Assembly: GCF_900316895.1 (NCBI RefSeq)
Contig: NZ_ONER01000023.1
Span: forward strand, 1-17,591
Direction of reading: 5' to 3'
From: an uncultured Methanobrevibacter sp.
Lineage (GTDB): Archaea > Methanobacteriota > Methanobacteria > Methanobacteriales > Methanobacteriaceae
Length of the DNA stretch: 17,591 bases
A program made the translations under genes and the position numbers. Shown here piece after piece: positions 8,002 to 14,642 of the stretch (the first letter of the stretch is position 1; each line of letters begins with the position of its first letter). Below the pieces are notes generated by a model that made no database searches, had not been told where the DNA came from, and saw only the letters and a program-made list of their open reading frames with translations.

Positions 8002-8388
8002 GTGTATATAACAATCATTGCATTTAACAAATTTCATGGCTCAAAACCCCTGAGATTGGATGGAATAGTCAAACTAGTTAAGGAACCGGACAACAAATAT
8101 GATGCAGAGGCAATAGCCTGCGAAATGAGATATTTTGGGAAAATAGGATATCTTGCAAACAGCGTCAATTCAGTTATAAAAGGATGCATGAGTTCAGGAA
8201 GGGTTTATGACAAAATTGAAGACGAATATTTCGCCCGAATCAAATTCATAACTGACCACAACGCAATAGCAAAAGTATTGACATCTGACGAATTCATAGA
8301 AGAAATTGAAAATCCTGAAAGTGACGTTCATTATTTAAGCGAAAACCCTGCAGAATTGGATATCGAATACATTAAAAAACACTACTGA
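8002..8388 (+). CDS. Stand-alone HIRAN-domain protein
   Basis: This 128-residue protein consists mainly of a HIRAN domain, the small beta-barrel first described at the N-terminus of HIP116/HLTF and Rad5, where it binds free 3' DNA ends at damaged or stalled forks. The signature is the segment VKEPDNKYDAEAIACEM at about 26-42, followed by GKIGYLANSV (46-55). About 40 acidic C-terminal residues follow. The start is GTG with GAGGTG (7991-7996) ahead of it; an overlapping ATG at 8000 is in another frame and stops at once. The ARPP-1-like gene begins 2 bases after the stop, so the two are very likely co-translated. Prokaryotic stand-alone HIRAN proteins are poorly characterised; a role in DNA damage or defence is inference. 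Confidence 0.8.
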   Translation: MYITIIAFNKFHGSKPLRLDGIVKLVKEPDNKYDAEAIACEMRYFGKIGYLANSVNSVIKGCMSSGRVYDKIEDEYFARIKFITDHNAIAKVLTSDEFIEEIENPESDVHYLSENPAELDIEYIKKHY

Positions 8389-8390
8389 AG

Positions 8391-9329
8391 ATGATGAAAA
8401 TGATGGCAATTGAAAATGATATTGAACTCTTAAATCCGCAGGTACATGAAAACCTTGCAGTAATTCCATTAAAAACTGAAAAATCATACATTGACCTGTT
8501 GACCCTTAAAAAAGGCCTTGAATTGGGACTTGTCGAAGTCAAGGAATGTGAAACATCCACAGTGAATACGGTAATTGTTAAAAACAATTCAGTTGTTCCC
8601 CTAATCCTGATTGATGGTGAAGAGATTGTTGGAGGAGACCAGAACCGTCTCGTCAATTCCACCATCCTGGTCAATGCGAAAAGCCATATGAAAATACCTG
8701 TAAGCTGCACTGAAAAGGGAAGATGGGCATATAAAAGTGAATTCAAGCAATCAAAGTATATTGCAAACTATAACACAAGACGGGCAAAGGAATATGCCTC
8801 AAGAAACTCAGGCTCATTTCAGAATGTCATCTGGTCATCCATCAATAGCCTGGAGGTTGAAAACGATTTTGCCTCCCCTACCTGCGCAATGGAAGAGAGC
8901 TATGAACACCTGAAAATAGATCACAACAAGATAATAAAAGAGTTCCATGTTGAACCTGGGCAGAATGGTGTTCTCATCATTGTAAATGGAGAAATCAAAG
9001 GCTTTGAATTATTCTTAAACCCTGAAATTTACAAGGAATTTCATGAAAAGATATTGAAAAGCTATCTGATTGACTCAAAAGTTGAAAATGAAACATTTAC
9101 AATAAATGTTGATGCCGCAAAAGGAGTTATCCAAAACGCACTGAATTCAGCATTTGAAAAAAGAGACAACATCGGCCTTGAGGAAGCCTTTGAATTTGAA
9201 AATGATGATGGTCTTGGAACGTTATACTCATATAAAGATAAAATTGTCCATTTATCTTACTTTACAAAGTTAAAAATTAAGTTTGAGGATGAGATTAATG
9301 ACGATATCAGTTTAAAATCTGATATCTAA
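8391..9329 (+). CDS. ARPP-1-like domain protein of unknown function
   Basis: This 312-residue cytoplasmic protein carries the pattern of the ARPP-1 family (ARG and rhodanese-phosphatase-superfamily-associated protein). The motif IDGEEIVGGDQNR is at 74-86, followed by NSTILV and IPVSCTEKGRW at 102-112. Family members occur near ADP-ribosylglycohydrolase and phosphatase genes, and their activity is not established as far as I know. No signal or membrane segment is seen. Several ATGs (8391, 8394, 8400, 8403) could serve as start, none with a strong SD, which suits translational coupling to the HIRAN gene just upstream. The 3' end overlaps the oppositely oriented HsdM-like gene by 18 bases within a hairpin. 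The family call rests on motif memory. Confidence 0.68.
   Translation: MMKMMAIENDIELLNPQVHENLAVIPLKTEKSYIDLLTLKKGLELGLVEVKECETSTVNTVIVKNNSVVPLILIDGEEIVGGDQNRLVNSTILVNAKSHMKIPVSCTEKGRWAYKSEFKQSKYIANYNTRRAKEYASRNSGSFQNVIWSSINSLEVENDFASPTCAMEESYEHLKIDHNKIIKEFHVEPGQNGVLIIVNGEIKGFELFLNPEIYKEFHEKILKSYLIDSKVENETFTINVDAAKGVIQNALNSAFEKRDNIGLEEAFEFENDDGLGTLYSYKDKIVHLSYFTKLKIKFEDEINDDISLKSDI
9303..9326. terminator. Hairpin in the overlap of the convergent ARPP-1-like and HsdM-like genes
   Basis: GATATCAG (9303-9310) and CTGATATC (9319-9326) form a perfect 8-bp stem with loop TTTAAAAT. On the plus strand, T runs follow at 9341-9346 and 9350-9353. The stop codons of both genes lie in or beside it, so it probably terminates the plus-strand transcript and perhaps both. 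Confidence 0.5.
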
Positions 9330-10985
9330 TTCATCCATCATTTTTTCTATTTTAACATTCAAACTTTTTATATTTGATTCGATTTCCTGTTTTTCAACTG
9401 CCACTTCATCAAGTGAAATGAATTCGCCTTCAAAGGTATCCACATAACGGGAAACAGACAAATTGAAAGCATTGCATTTTATTTCATCAAGGGAAACCAG
9501 ATTGGAAAATTTTGGAATTGTCAGTTTGTTCAGATACACATTTTCCATTTTGGCCATTGTCTTATTATCCAAAACAATATTTTTTCTAAACAGTCCTGGA
9601 TATGCCCTGCCGCTTCTTTGAGTTTCATAATCTGCAGCCATGTCAATGAAGAGAATATCTTTGTTTGTCCTGTTTTTCTTAAATACAATGACCACTTCCG
9701 GCCTTGAACGGACAATTTCATTTGGAATGCGGATTATAGTGTCAATATAGTTTTTTTTGCAGGTCAAATATTTTCTAAGAGTTTCTAAGGAGTTTTTAAA
9801 CAGGAAATTTTCGGAAATGCTTATTGCCATTATGCCATCCTCTTTTAGAGAGTCAACAAGATTTAGCAAAAACAGGAATTCGCTTTCCTTAAGTGATTCG
9901 TATTCGCCTACAAAATCAGTACCTAACTCATTTTCAAGATTTATCTTTTCAACAAGATTTTCCAAAGCGATATTCAATTCATTGTCCTGCTTAAATGAAT
10001 CCCCATCCATTCCAAAGTTATCCAAAATCAGGCTTTCAAGTTCGCTGCGCTTATTCCTTTTTGCAATTTCCCTGCTTTGATTGATATTTGATGAATAGTA
10101 GTTCTTTATTGCAATTGGAATTTTTGATAATATGACATCAAAGGAGGCTCCATTAATGTCTATTGAATCCAATGCATCCTCATTCTTTAAGAACACATCA
10201 TTGAACGGCAAATTGTTTATGAAGAATTTTACAAGAGTGTAAAAATAATTACGCTTATGGGAATCCTTACCGTAGCAATACTTCAGGCCATACCCAATGC
10301 TTTCATATAACTTCATTATAGATTCCCCATCCTTTATGAATGGATCATAGGCACTGTTAATGGTTTTTTTCTCAGACAGGACTATCCTTGATAGGATTTG
10401 ATTAATGTATTCAGGATTTGAACTGATTTGCATCAAGTTGGAATCCGAAATTATATTAAATACGTCACTGAACTCAAAATCGGAATCGAATACGTCAAAC
10501 TGTGAAATCAGGTTAATTATCTCACCGATATTGTGAGCTTCTTCACTTGTGAACTTGAATGTGTCTATTTCATTGTCGATTGTTGCGAACAGATAATCAA
10601 AATAATCAGAATTATGATATTCGGAACTGAATACAATGTTTTCAGGAAATATCTTTAAGAAATCCGGTAAAAAACCAGGTTTTGAGTAGTTGTTGTTAAC
10701 GACTTCCTCAATGAAAGCTTCTGAACTTTTAATATAAAAACCGTTTAATTTGAGTGAATCAAAAAGCAGATGTTCCTGATATCCCTTATCCCTGTAAGCT
10801 TCATCAATGGTGAGTTCCTTATCTCTTAATTCAAACAGTAAAAAATCTCTTATGGTGTCTGAGCAGTATTTATACAGAAATGCATACATTACAATGTAGT
10901 CTGTTTCAGGAGGAAGTTTACATCCTCTTGATTGAGACATCAGCATTCTCAGAATCTTATAATTTATGGATTTACTATTCCTCAT
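9312..10985 (-). CDS. HsdM-like N6-adenine methylase homologue with degenerate catalytic motifs
   Basis: This 557-residue protein is laid out like a type I methylation subunit. It has an N-terminal helical region, a methylase-like core (about 190-450) and an HsdM-type tail ending in SVSRYVDTFEGEFISLDEV and a coiled coil (525-555). The core LKEDGIMAISISENFLFKN and VVIVFKKN segments match HsdM. Key residues are gone, however. Motif I, usually DPxCGSG, reads DPFIKDG (214-220). Motif IV, usually NPPF, reads KIPI within DVILSKIPIAIK (283-294). Methylation is therefore unlikely. The reading frame is intact over its full length, so it is maintained rather than decaying. Its ATG overlaps the stop of the HsdS-like gene (ATGA). 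No HsdR gene is in the window. A sequence-specific DNA-binding complex is the simplest inference. Confidence 0.75.
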   Translation of the reverse strand: MRNSKSINYKILRMLMSQSRGCKLPPETDYIVMYAFLYKYCSDTIRDFLLFELRDKELTIDEAYRDKGYQEHLLFDSLKLNGFYIKSSEAFIEEVVNNNYSKPGFLPDFLKIFPENIVFSSEYHNSDYFDYLFATIDNEIDTFKFTSEEAHNIGEIINLISQFDVFDSDFEFSDVFNIISDSNLMQISSNPEYINQILSRIVLSEKKTINSAYDPFIKDGESIMKLYESIGYGLKYCYGKDSHKRNYFYTLVKFFINNLPFNDVFLKNEDALDSIDINGASFDVILSKIPIAIKNYYSSNINQSREIAKRNKRSELESLILDNFGMDGDSFKQDNELNIALENLVEKINLENELGTDFVGEYESLKESEFLFLLNLVDSLKEDGIMAISISENFLFKNSLETLRKYLTCKKNYIDTIIRIPNEIVRSRPEVVIVFKKNRTNKDILFIDMAADYETQRSGRAYPGLFRKNIVLDNKTMAKMENVYLNKLTIPKFSNLVSLDEIKCNAFNLSVSRYVDTFEGEFISLDEVAVEKQEIESNIKSLNVKIEKMMDELDIRF

Positions 10986-11545
10986 GTGCCATCACCCCAT
11001 AAATCATTAAGTATGGCTTCCTTAAGGTGCCTGTCATATTCCACTTGACGCAAATCCTCAAAGATCTTATCGTTTATGGTGTTTAAAAGTTCCCCATATC
11101 TCTTTTGTGTTTTGAAATCAGGAACAATAATCTGAAGTTGTTTTATCTCTTTTAGTGATGTGTGAGGCATCTTGCCGCTGCCTCCAAGTTCATGGAGTTG
11201 CTTTTTAATGTGCGCATTGGTCAGGAGATGCGCAATGAATTCAGGATCATAACCTTCTTTAAGCCTTATTATTGCTATCCTATCACTTATCACAAGTTTT
11301 TCCTCTTTTACACAGACGACATCATACGGATAAGTCATTTTCATCAAAACGTCGTTTTTTTGTGTAAAATACCTTTCCTTAATATTGCTTTTTAGAGACA
11401 TCTCTTCAAAATCAGATAGCTCCCCATCCCTTTTAATGGATCTTTGAACAATGACCTTGAAGTCATCTCCGTCTTCATCTAAGTAACGTCTATATGACAG
11501 GCCGGAAAATATTTCGGCCATGTCATTAAGTATAATCTTTTGCAT
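10982..11545 (-). CDS. HsdS-like half specificity subunit (single TRD)
   Basis: This 187-residue protein resembles one half of a type I specificity subunit. A single target-recognition domain (about 1-140, with LNDMAEIFSGLSYRRYL at the start and ISDRIAIIRLK plus MPHTSLKEIKQLQIIVPD later) is followed by a helical arm (about 140-180) like the HsdS conserved spacer. Full HsdS has two such halves, so this one would need to dimerise. ATG at 11545 is chosen because AAGGGA lies a few bases ahead; a TTG five codons earlier is also open. It overlaps the HsdM-like start by 4 bases (ATGA), so the two are co-translated. An 11-bp-stem hairpin separates it from the upstream small gene. Confidence 0.75.
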   Translation of the reverse strand: MQKIILNDMAEIFSGLSYRRYLDEDGDDFKVIVQRSIKRDGELSDFEEMSLKSNIKERYFTQKNDVLMKMTYPYDVVCVKEEKLVISDRIAIIRLKEGYDPEFIAHLLTNAHIKKQLHELGGSGKMPHTSLKEIKQLQIIVPDFKTQKRYGELLNTINDKIFEDLRQVEYDRHLKEAILNDLWGDGT

Positions 11546-11593
11546 GTTAATCCCTTTCAAAGAAAGTTATTTGAAGATGGTGGTTGAATGAGC

Positions 11594-11622
11594 ATTAGTT
11601 TTGGTGGTGAGCCAAAACTAAT
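11594..11622 (-). promoter_or_regulatory. 11-bp-stem hairpin between the small unknown gene and the hsdS-like gene
   Basis: ATTAGTTTTGG (11594-11604) and CCAAAACTAAT (11612-11622) pair perfectly around a 7-base loop. The hairpin begins next to the TAA of the 114-residue gene. No T run follows on the minus strand, so it may be a processing or attenuation structure rather than a plain terminator. Confidence 0.5.
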
Positions 11623-11967
11623 TTATTGGTAAAGACCGGCTACGTCATCGAGTAGCGGTGTTTCATCAGGAATTTCAGAAGGGTCGACTTTTTCAGCAGA
11701 GACTCCTCCGATAACTCCTACACTTTGAATGTTATTCTTTAACACAGCTGTTGAAGTAAGACCATGGCCTTGAGGGGACAAGACAAACAAATCAAGGAAT
11801 GTTTCATCTTCCCCAACAATGAATGCAGGTTCAATTGCTTCAGCAGACTTTGTTTGAACTTTGATTAAGATATGCTTAGCTTCGTTTTCTTCTTCAATAC
11901 CAATCTCTTTTCTAATTGTTTCGTCTAAATCTTTAACTTTTTCGCTCCAATTAATATTTGGGTTCAT
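11623..11967 (-). CDS. Small conserved-looking protein of unknown function
   Basis: I do not recognise this 114-residue protein. It is acidic and soluble, with no membrane segment or cysteine. A helical N-terminal part (NWSEKVKDLDETIRKEIGIEE) precedes beta-rich segments (KHILIKVQT, AFIVGEDETFLDLFVLS, and VLKNNIQSVGVIGGVS) and a proline- and acid-rich tail. A real gene is indicated by a good GAGGT ribosome-binding site before the ATG, regular codon use, a TATA-like box about 125 bases upstream, and a hairpin at its stop. It is upstream of the HsdS-like and HsdM-like genes on the same strand, but the 77-base gap with a hairpin leaves it open whether it belongs with them. Confidence 0.72.
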   Translation of the reverse strand: MNPNINWSEKVKDLDETIRKEIGIEEENEAKHILIKVQTKSAEAIEPAFIVGEDETFLDLFVLSPQGHGLTSTAVLKNNIQSVGVIGGVSAEKVDPSEIPDETPLLDDVAGLYQ

Positions 11968-12350
11968 ATTATTACCTCGCTTATTCTTTTATAATGCACC
12001 TTAAAATACAATGGTGTGATTTTTTAGTAACAGTCAATGCATTTTTTGAAAAGTTATGCACTTTTCAATAATACATTGATTTTTATAGTATATAAACTTA
12101 ACTATTTTAATTATGTTTTTCAAAAAATTACAGTTGTTAAGCTGTAAAATATTATTTATTTTAGGACATATATAAAGTTTTTTGTATTTTTTAAAAAAAT
12201 GCAAAAAAGTGCAAAATCGCATATGTGCATTCGCAAAAAAAATTCAAAAAAGAACATTATAAAAATAGTGAAAAAAATAGACAATAGTCTATTAATGAAA
12301 AAAAAGCTTAAATATATATTAAAATAAAAAAAATAGATATTCTGAGACAG
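11968..12350. other. AT-rich gene-free stretch with hairpins and TATA-like boxes
   Basis: No convincing gene lies in these 383 bases. They hold the leader and promoter of the 114-residue gene: minus-strand TATA-like TTTATATA at 12089-12096, and another near 12167-12176. A compound hairpin is present: TTGAAAAGT/ACTTTTCAA with a 5-base loop (12046-12068), inside a further TCAATG/CATTGA pair (12034-12039 and 12075-12080). There is a TTACAG/CTGTAA stem at 12128-12147. A run of GCAAAA and TGCA repeats lies at 12200-12240, and the mtrA-like terminators follow. An open frame at 12034-12222 lacks an SD and protein-like composition. Confidence 0.5.
12271..12293 (-). terminator. Second terminator downstream of the mtrA-like gene
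   Basis: On the minus strand AATAGAC and GTCTATT form a 7-bp stem with a 4-base loop, followed directly by a run of seven T. It lies about 60 bases after the mtrA-like stop and looks like a back-up intrinsic terminator. Confidence 0.6.
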
Positions 12351-12362
12351 TTATGCCTCAGA
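12326..12362 (-). terminator. Terminator overlapping the mtrA-like stop codon
   Basis: TCTGAG (12341-12346) and CTCAGA (12357-12362) form a 6-bp stem whose loop contains the stop codon. On the minus strand it is followed by an eight-T run (complement of 12326-12333). This is a probable intrinsic terminator. Confidence 0.55.
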
Positions 12363-12914
12363 TTTTTCCTTTTTGCCTTTTTTGTCAACGATGACCATTT
12401 TTTCTTCTTCTTCGTCAACTTCCATGACAATAGGATCAGCTTCAAGTGCACCAGGGTCCTTTTCAACACATTCATTGATTTTAGATTGGATTGTTCCAAT
12501 GTCTTCAGTATCAATCAAATCAACAATTTCCAACTGTTGCTGGAACCTTTCAATACCTTCAAGAGGAACATTTTCAACGAAAGGAATAGCTCCTGTAGCA
12601 CCAATAATTTTCTTTTTGTCAGGGTCTGCACCGCTCTCATATAATGCCATAATACTTTGACCGGTAATGTGGCCTTGCACTTCAGCACCAGCCAAAATCA
12701 GGAATCTGATATTCGGATTTGAGATAATATTTGCTACAACCTTTTCAATACCTAAATTTTCTGTTTTACATGGACCTGCAATAGCTGCTCCTGACAATTC
12801 AGCTTCAATGTGGGAAGCAAGAGTAGTTACTGCAACTGGACTTTCCGGATCTCCTACAATATAGTCGCCACTAATTACTGGCCAACCATCTGCAGGAGCT
12901 TTTTTATCAACCAT
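12351..12914 (-). CDS. Soluble MtrA-like corrinoid protein (stand-alone paralogue)
   Basis: This 187-residue protein is a clear homologue of MtrA, the corrinoid-carrying subunit of the sodium-pumping methyl-tetrahydromethanopterin:coenzyme M methyltransferase. The N-terminal segment GWPVISGDYIVGDPESPVAV, the conserved GPCKTENLGIEK and the cobalamin-binding segment EVQGHITGQS are present; His82 corresponds to the cobalt ligand. MtrA normally ends in a membrane helix. Here the protein stops after an acidic and lysine-rich tail (EVDEEEEK to KKEKSEA), so it should be cytoplasmic. It is not inside an mtrEDCBAFGH cluster. Soluble MtrA homologues are known in Methanobacteriales, including a structurally studied one from Methanothermus, without a settled role. 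It has AGGAGGA at good spacing and its own TATA box. Confidence 0.88.
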   Translation of the reverse strand: MVDKKAPADGWPVISGDYIVGDPESPVAVTTLASHIEAELSGAAIAGPCKTENLGIEKVVANIISNPNIRFLILAGAEVQGHITGQSIMALYESGADPDKKKIIGATGAIPFVENVPLEGIERFQQQLEIVDLIDTEDIGTIQSKINECVEKDPGALEADPIVMEVDEEEEKMVIVDKKGKKEKSEA

Positions 12915-12956
12915 ATTTGATTCCTCCTATAGTATAATTGTGATTATATTTAAAAG

Positions 12957-12968
12957 AATATATAAATA
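12957..12968 (-). promoter_or_regulatory. TATA-like box for the mtrA-like gene
   Basis: The minus strand carries an ATTTATATATT-like element about 45-55 bases before the ATG at 12914. Transcription starting about 25 bases on would leave a short leader containing the AGGAGGA site (12922-12928). Confidence 0.5.
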
Positions 12969-12974
12969 TTTTCA

Positions 12975-13265
12975 TCAGTAATAGAGTTCGGAAGGTTTTC
13001 CAATATATTCAAAATCATCCTTGTTATCCAGGTACTTGACGCCAATGACCTTGCCGTCTGGAAATTTTGTGACAACGCTCATGCCATCATTCACATCAAT
13101 GACTATCAGTTTGGTGTTTTTCTCACCAACAGCCTCAATTTTGATTATTTCATCATTTTCCAAAAGAGTTGCATCTTCAAAATCATTGCTGATGTCTGTT
13201 GAGTACCAATGCTGAGGCAATTTGACTCTGATATCTAAATAATCCAATAAATCTTTAACATGCAT
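12975..13265 (-). CDS. Small protein of unknown function
   Basis: I do not recognise this 96-residue protein. It is acidic, has no cysteine and no membrane segment, and seems mainly beta-stranded (DEIIKIEAVGEKNTKLIVIDVNDG then SVVTKFPDG and KVIGVKYLD) after a short N-terminal helix (MHVKDLLDYLDIRVKLP). A GAGGGAT ribosome-binding site lies about 6 bases before the ATG, which supports a real gene. It ends about 60 bases before the mtrA-like start, on the same strand, but that gap contains a separate TATA-like element, so the two may not share a transcript. The function is unknown. Confidence 0.68.
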   Translation of the reverse strand: MHVKDLLDYLDIRVKLPQHWYSTDISNDFEDATLLENDEIIKIEAVGEKNTKLIVIDVNDGMSVVTKFPDGKVIGVKYLDNKDDFEYIGKPSELYY

Positions 13266-13339
13266 TTTTAATCCCTCTAATTAAATGTTAATTTGAAACA
13301 TTAATAAAGATTTTGTAACTTGTCAAGGGTGTAAAGTAG

Positions 13340-13858
13340 CTAAACCAGGAAATGAACCTTGTTTTTATCGATGTCTGCAAGCTCATGTGCAGGGGGAATG
13401 TCATCGGAATGTCCCAATGCCATGATGCCCACTATCCTATAGTGGTCATCGATTTTCAGAATGTCCCTGACAAGTTCCTCTGAATCTTTTCCATCCCTGG
13501 ACCTCAAATGAATCTGAACCCAGCAGCTTCCAAGGCCAAGCTCTGTAGCCATCAGGTGCATATATGTAAGGGCAATGGATGAGTCTTCAATCCAGGTATC
13601 GGCAATCATGGTATCTGCAACCACGACAATTGCCTTATCGGCGCCTTTGATTAAATCTGCACCATGATCTTTAGAATTTGCCAAATCAATCAAGGTCTCC
13701 TTCCTCTCAACCACCATGAAATTGCATGGCTTTCGGTTCATGCTGGTCGGTGCAAGAAGAGCTGCATGGAGAATCTTGTCCAGTTCATCCCTTGTTACCG
13801 GTTCGTCATTGAATTTCCGTGTACTTCTTCTCTTAAGCATTACATCTATAAGTTCCAT
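13340..13858 (-). CDS. Nitroreductase-family FMN oxidoreductase
   Basis: This 172-residue protein belongs to the nitroreductase superfamily of FMN-dependent oxidoreductases. The N-terminus carries the phosphate-binding KRRSTRKF (9-16). It is followed by LLAPTSMNRKPCNFMVV, the FMN-binding region, and later LGLGSCWVQI and the VGIMALGHSDD segment. The length is typical of the short archaeal members. The physiological substrate cannot be read from sequence; options include flavin or quinone-like compounds and thiol-linked redox balance. No SD is seen before the ATG, while a TATA-like element sits 25-33 bases upstream, so its mRNA is probably leaderless or nearly so. It appears to be transcribed alone. 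Confidence 0.88.
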   Translation of the reverse strand: MELIDVMLKRRSTRKFNDEPVTRDELDKILHAALLAPTSMNRKPCNFMVVERKETLIDLANSKDHGADLIKGADKAIVVVADTMIADTWIEDSSIALTYMHLMATELGLGSCWVQIHLRSRDGKDSEELVRDILKIDDHYRIVGIMALGHSDDIPPAHELADIDKNKVHFLV

Positions 13859-13882
13859 AGTAATGTTTTTAGAAAACTAGAT

Positions 13883-13891
13883 AATTATATG
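13883..13891 (-). promoter_or_regulatory. TATA-like box for a probably leaderless nitroreductase mRNA
   Basis: The minus strand reads CATATAATT 25-33 bases before the ATG at 13858. That is the TATA-to-transcription-start distance itself, which together with the missing SD suggests a leaderless transcript. Confidence 0.4.
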
Positions 13892-14286
13892 TTATGATGT
13901 AGATACCAGAAATAATATTTTTGAAAAAATAGGAGAACAGTGCAAAAATTGAATGTTAACTGAATTAAAATATAGTGTGCATGCAATACCTTTAGTTTAA
14001 TTGATTGAAATTTAAATTAAAATGGCAGAAAAAATTTTTCGAAAATCATGTCATTAATGTTGCGACTAACAACAATCAGACTTTCATAAAAAAATTCGAA
14101 GTTACGGCAGTGCAACTCCGAATTTGCTATTTTTCACGACTTGTTAATCAGTCACTTTATAGTTATTGATTTCATCATTAATAAAACAAATGGTTTTTGA
14201 AATCAAAAAACCATACCAAAAATAATAATAATTTTAATTTAAAACCATTATAAGCATATTACAATATTGCAATAAGACAATACATA
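13892..14286. other. Gene-free stretch with a strong hairpin and repeats
   Basis: About 400 bases here show no convincing gene. They contain the large hairpin at 14092-14125 and an imperfect direct repeat flanking it: CGACT-AATCAG-ACTTT at 14063-14084 and 14137-14158. A second hairpin, ATGGTTTTT/AAAAACCAT, lies at 14190-14214, and a near-palindrome at 14258-14273. It could hold a small RNA or the remains of a small element; the sequence alone does not decide. Confidence 0.5.
14092..14125. terminator. Long hairpin, terminator-like, orphan
   Basis: AAATTCGAAGTT and AACTCCGAATTT form a 12-bp stem with a single A-C mismatch around a 10-base loop. On the minus strand a run of seven T follows the stem directly. 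On the plus strand ATTTTTC follows after a few bases. No annotated gene ends here, so it would terminate an unrecognised transcript or belong to a repeat. Confidence 0.5.
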
Positions 14287-14296
14287 GATTTAAAAG
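14258..14296 (+). promoter_or_regulatory. Promoter and near-palindromic site for the TPR genes
   Basis: GATTTAAAAG (14287-14296) is a TATA-like box about 50 bases before the start at 14343. Just upstream, ATTACAATATTGCAAT (14258-14273) is a 16-bp palindrome with one mismatched pair. It lies where an archaeal activator or repressor would bind. Confidence 0.42.
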
Positions 14297-14342
14297 CAAA
14301 TAAGAAAATAACAAGTAATTACAAAAAGTATTGGTGAAAAAT

Positions 14343-14642
14343 ATGCAAGATAAAAGCAATATTGATTTCGAAAATATAGTACGCATGAATGAAATCGCAC
14401 AGGTTTATGAAATGACAAAACAAAACAAAAAGGCTGAAAATTATCACAGAAACATCATAAAACTCTGTGACAGACATCCGAAAAATGAAAGGATGCTTCA
14501 ATACAAAATACACTCCCTTAACCAACTAAACAAGCCCTATAAATCACTTGAAACAACAAATGAACTATTAAATCTAAATCCAAATAACCTCATAGCATTA
14601 GTCAACATCCTAAAATACCTAAAGGAGGCACAATATGTTTAG
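14343..14642 (+). CDS. Small TPR-like helical protein
   Basis: This 99-residue protein appears all-helical. It has two to three TPR-like units: NEIAQVYEMTKQNKKAENYHRNIIKLCDRHP and then HSLNQLNKPYKSLETTNELLNLNPNN, ending in the LNPNN-type turn typical of TPRs. ATG at 14343 is chosen because GGTGAAA (14333-14339) lies just ahead; an upstream TTG at 14331 overlaps that site. Its end overlaps the next gene by 8 bases. With the TPR protein that follows it could form a split TPR scaffold, or the two may have arisen from one longer gene. The binding partner is unknown. Confidence 0.72.
   Translation: MQDKSNIDFENIVRMNEIAQVYEMTKQNKKAENYHRNIIKLCDRHPKNERMLQYKIHSLNQLNKPYKSLETTNELLNLNPNNLIALVNILKYLKEAQYV

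Noticed and set aside
9312..11545. A functional type I restriction-modification system
   Set aside because: There is no HsdR, the specificity subunit has one TRD, and both the SAM-binding and NPPF motifs of the methylase subunit are replaced.
12034..12222. Open frame of 62 codons on the minus strand
   Set aside because: It has a Lys/Phe/Ile/Asn-rich composition typical of AT-rich noncoding DNA, no SD, and it covers promoter-like and hairpin sequences.
12197..12240. Repeated GCAAAA/TGCA motifs as a possible CRISPR or iteron array
   Set aside because: Units are short and irregular, with no constant spacer length, in a strongly A-rich stretch.
12915..12974. Cobalamin riboswitch before the mtrA-like gene
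   Set aside because: The leader is too short (about 60 bases, with a TATA-like box inside) and shows no B12-box-like or multi-helix structure.
14048..14089. Mini open frame of 13 codons (MSLMLRLTTIRLS)
   Set aside because: There is no ribosome-binding site and the frame is very short; chance is sufficient.
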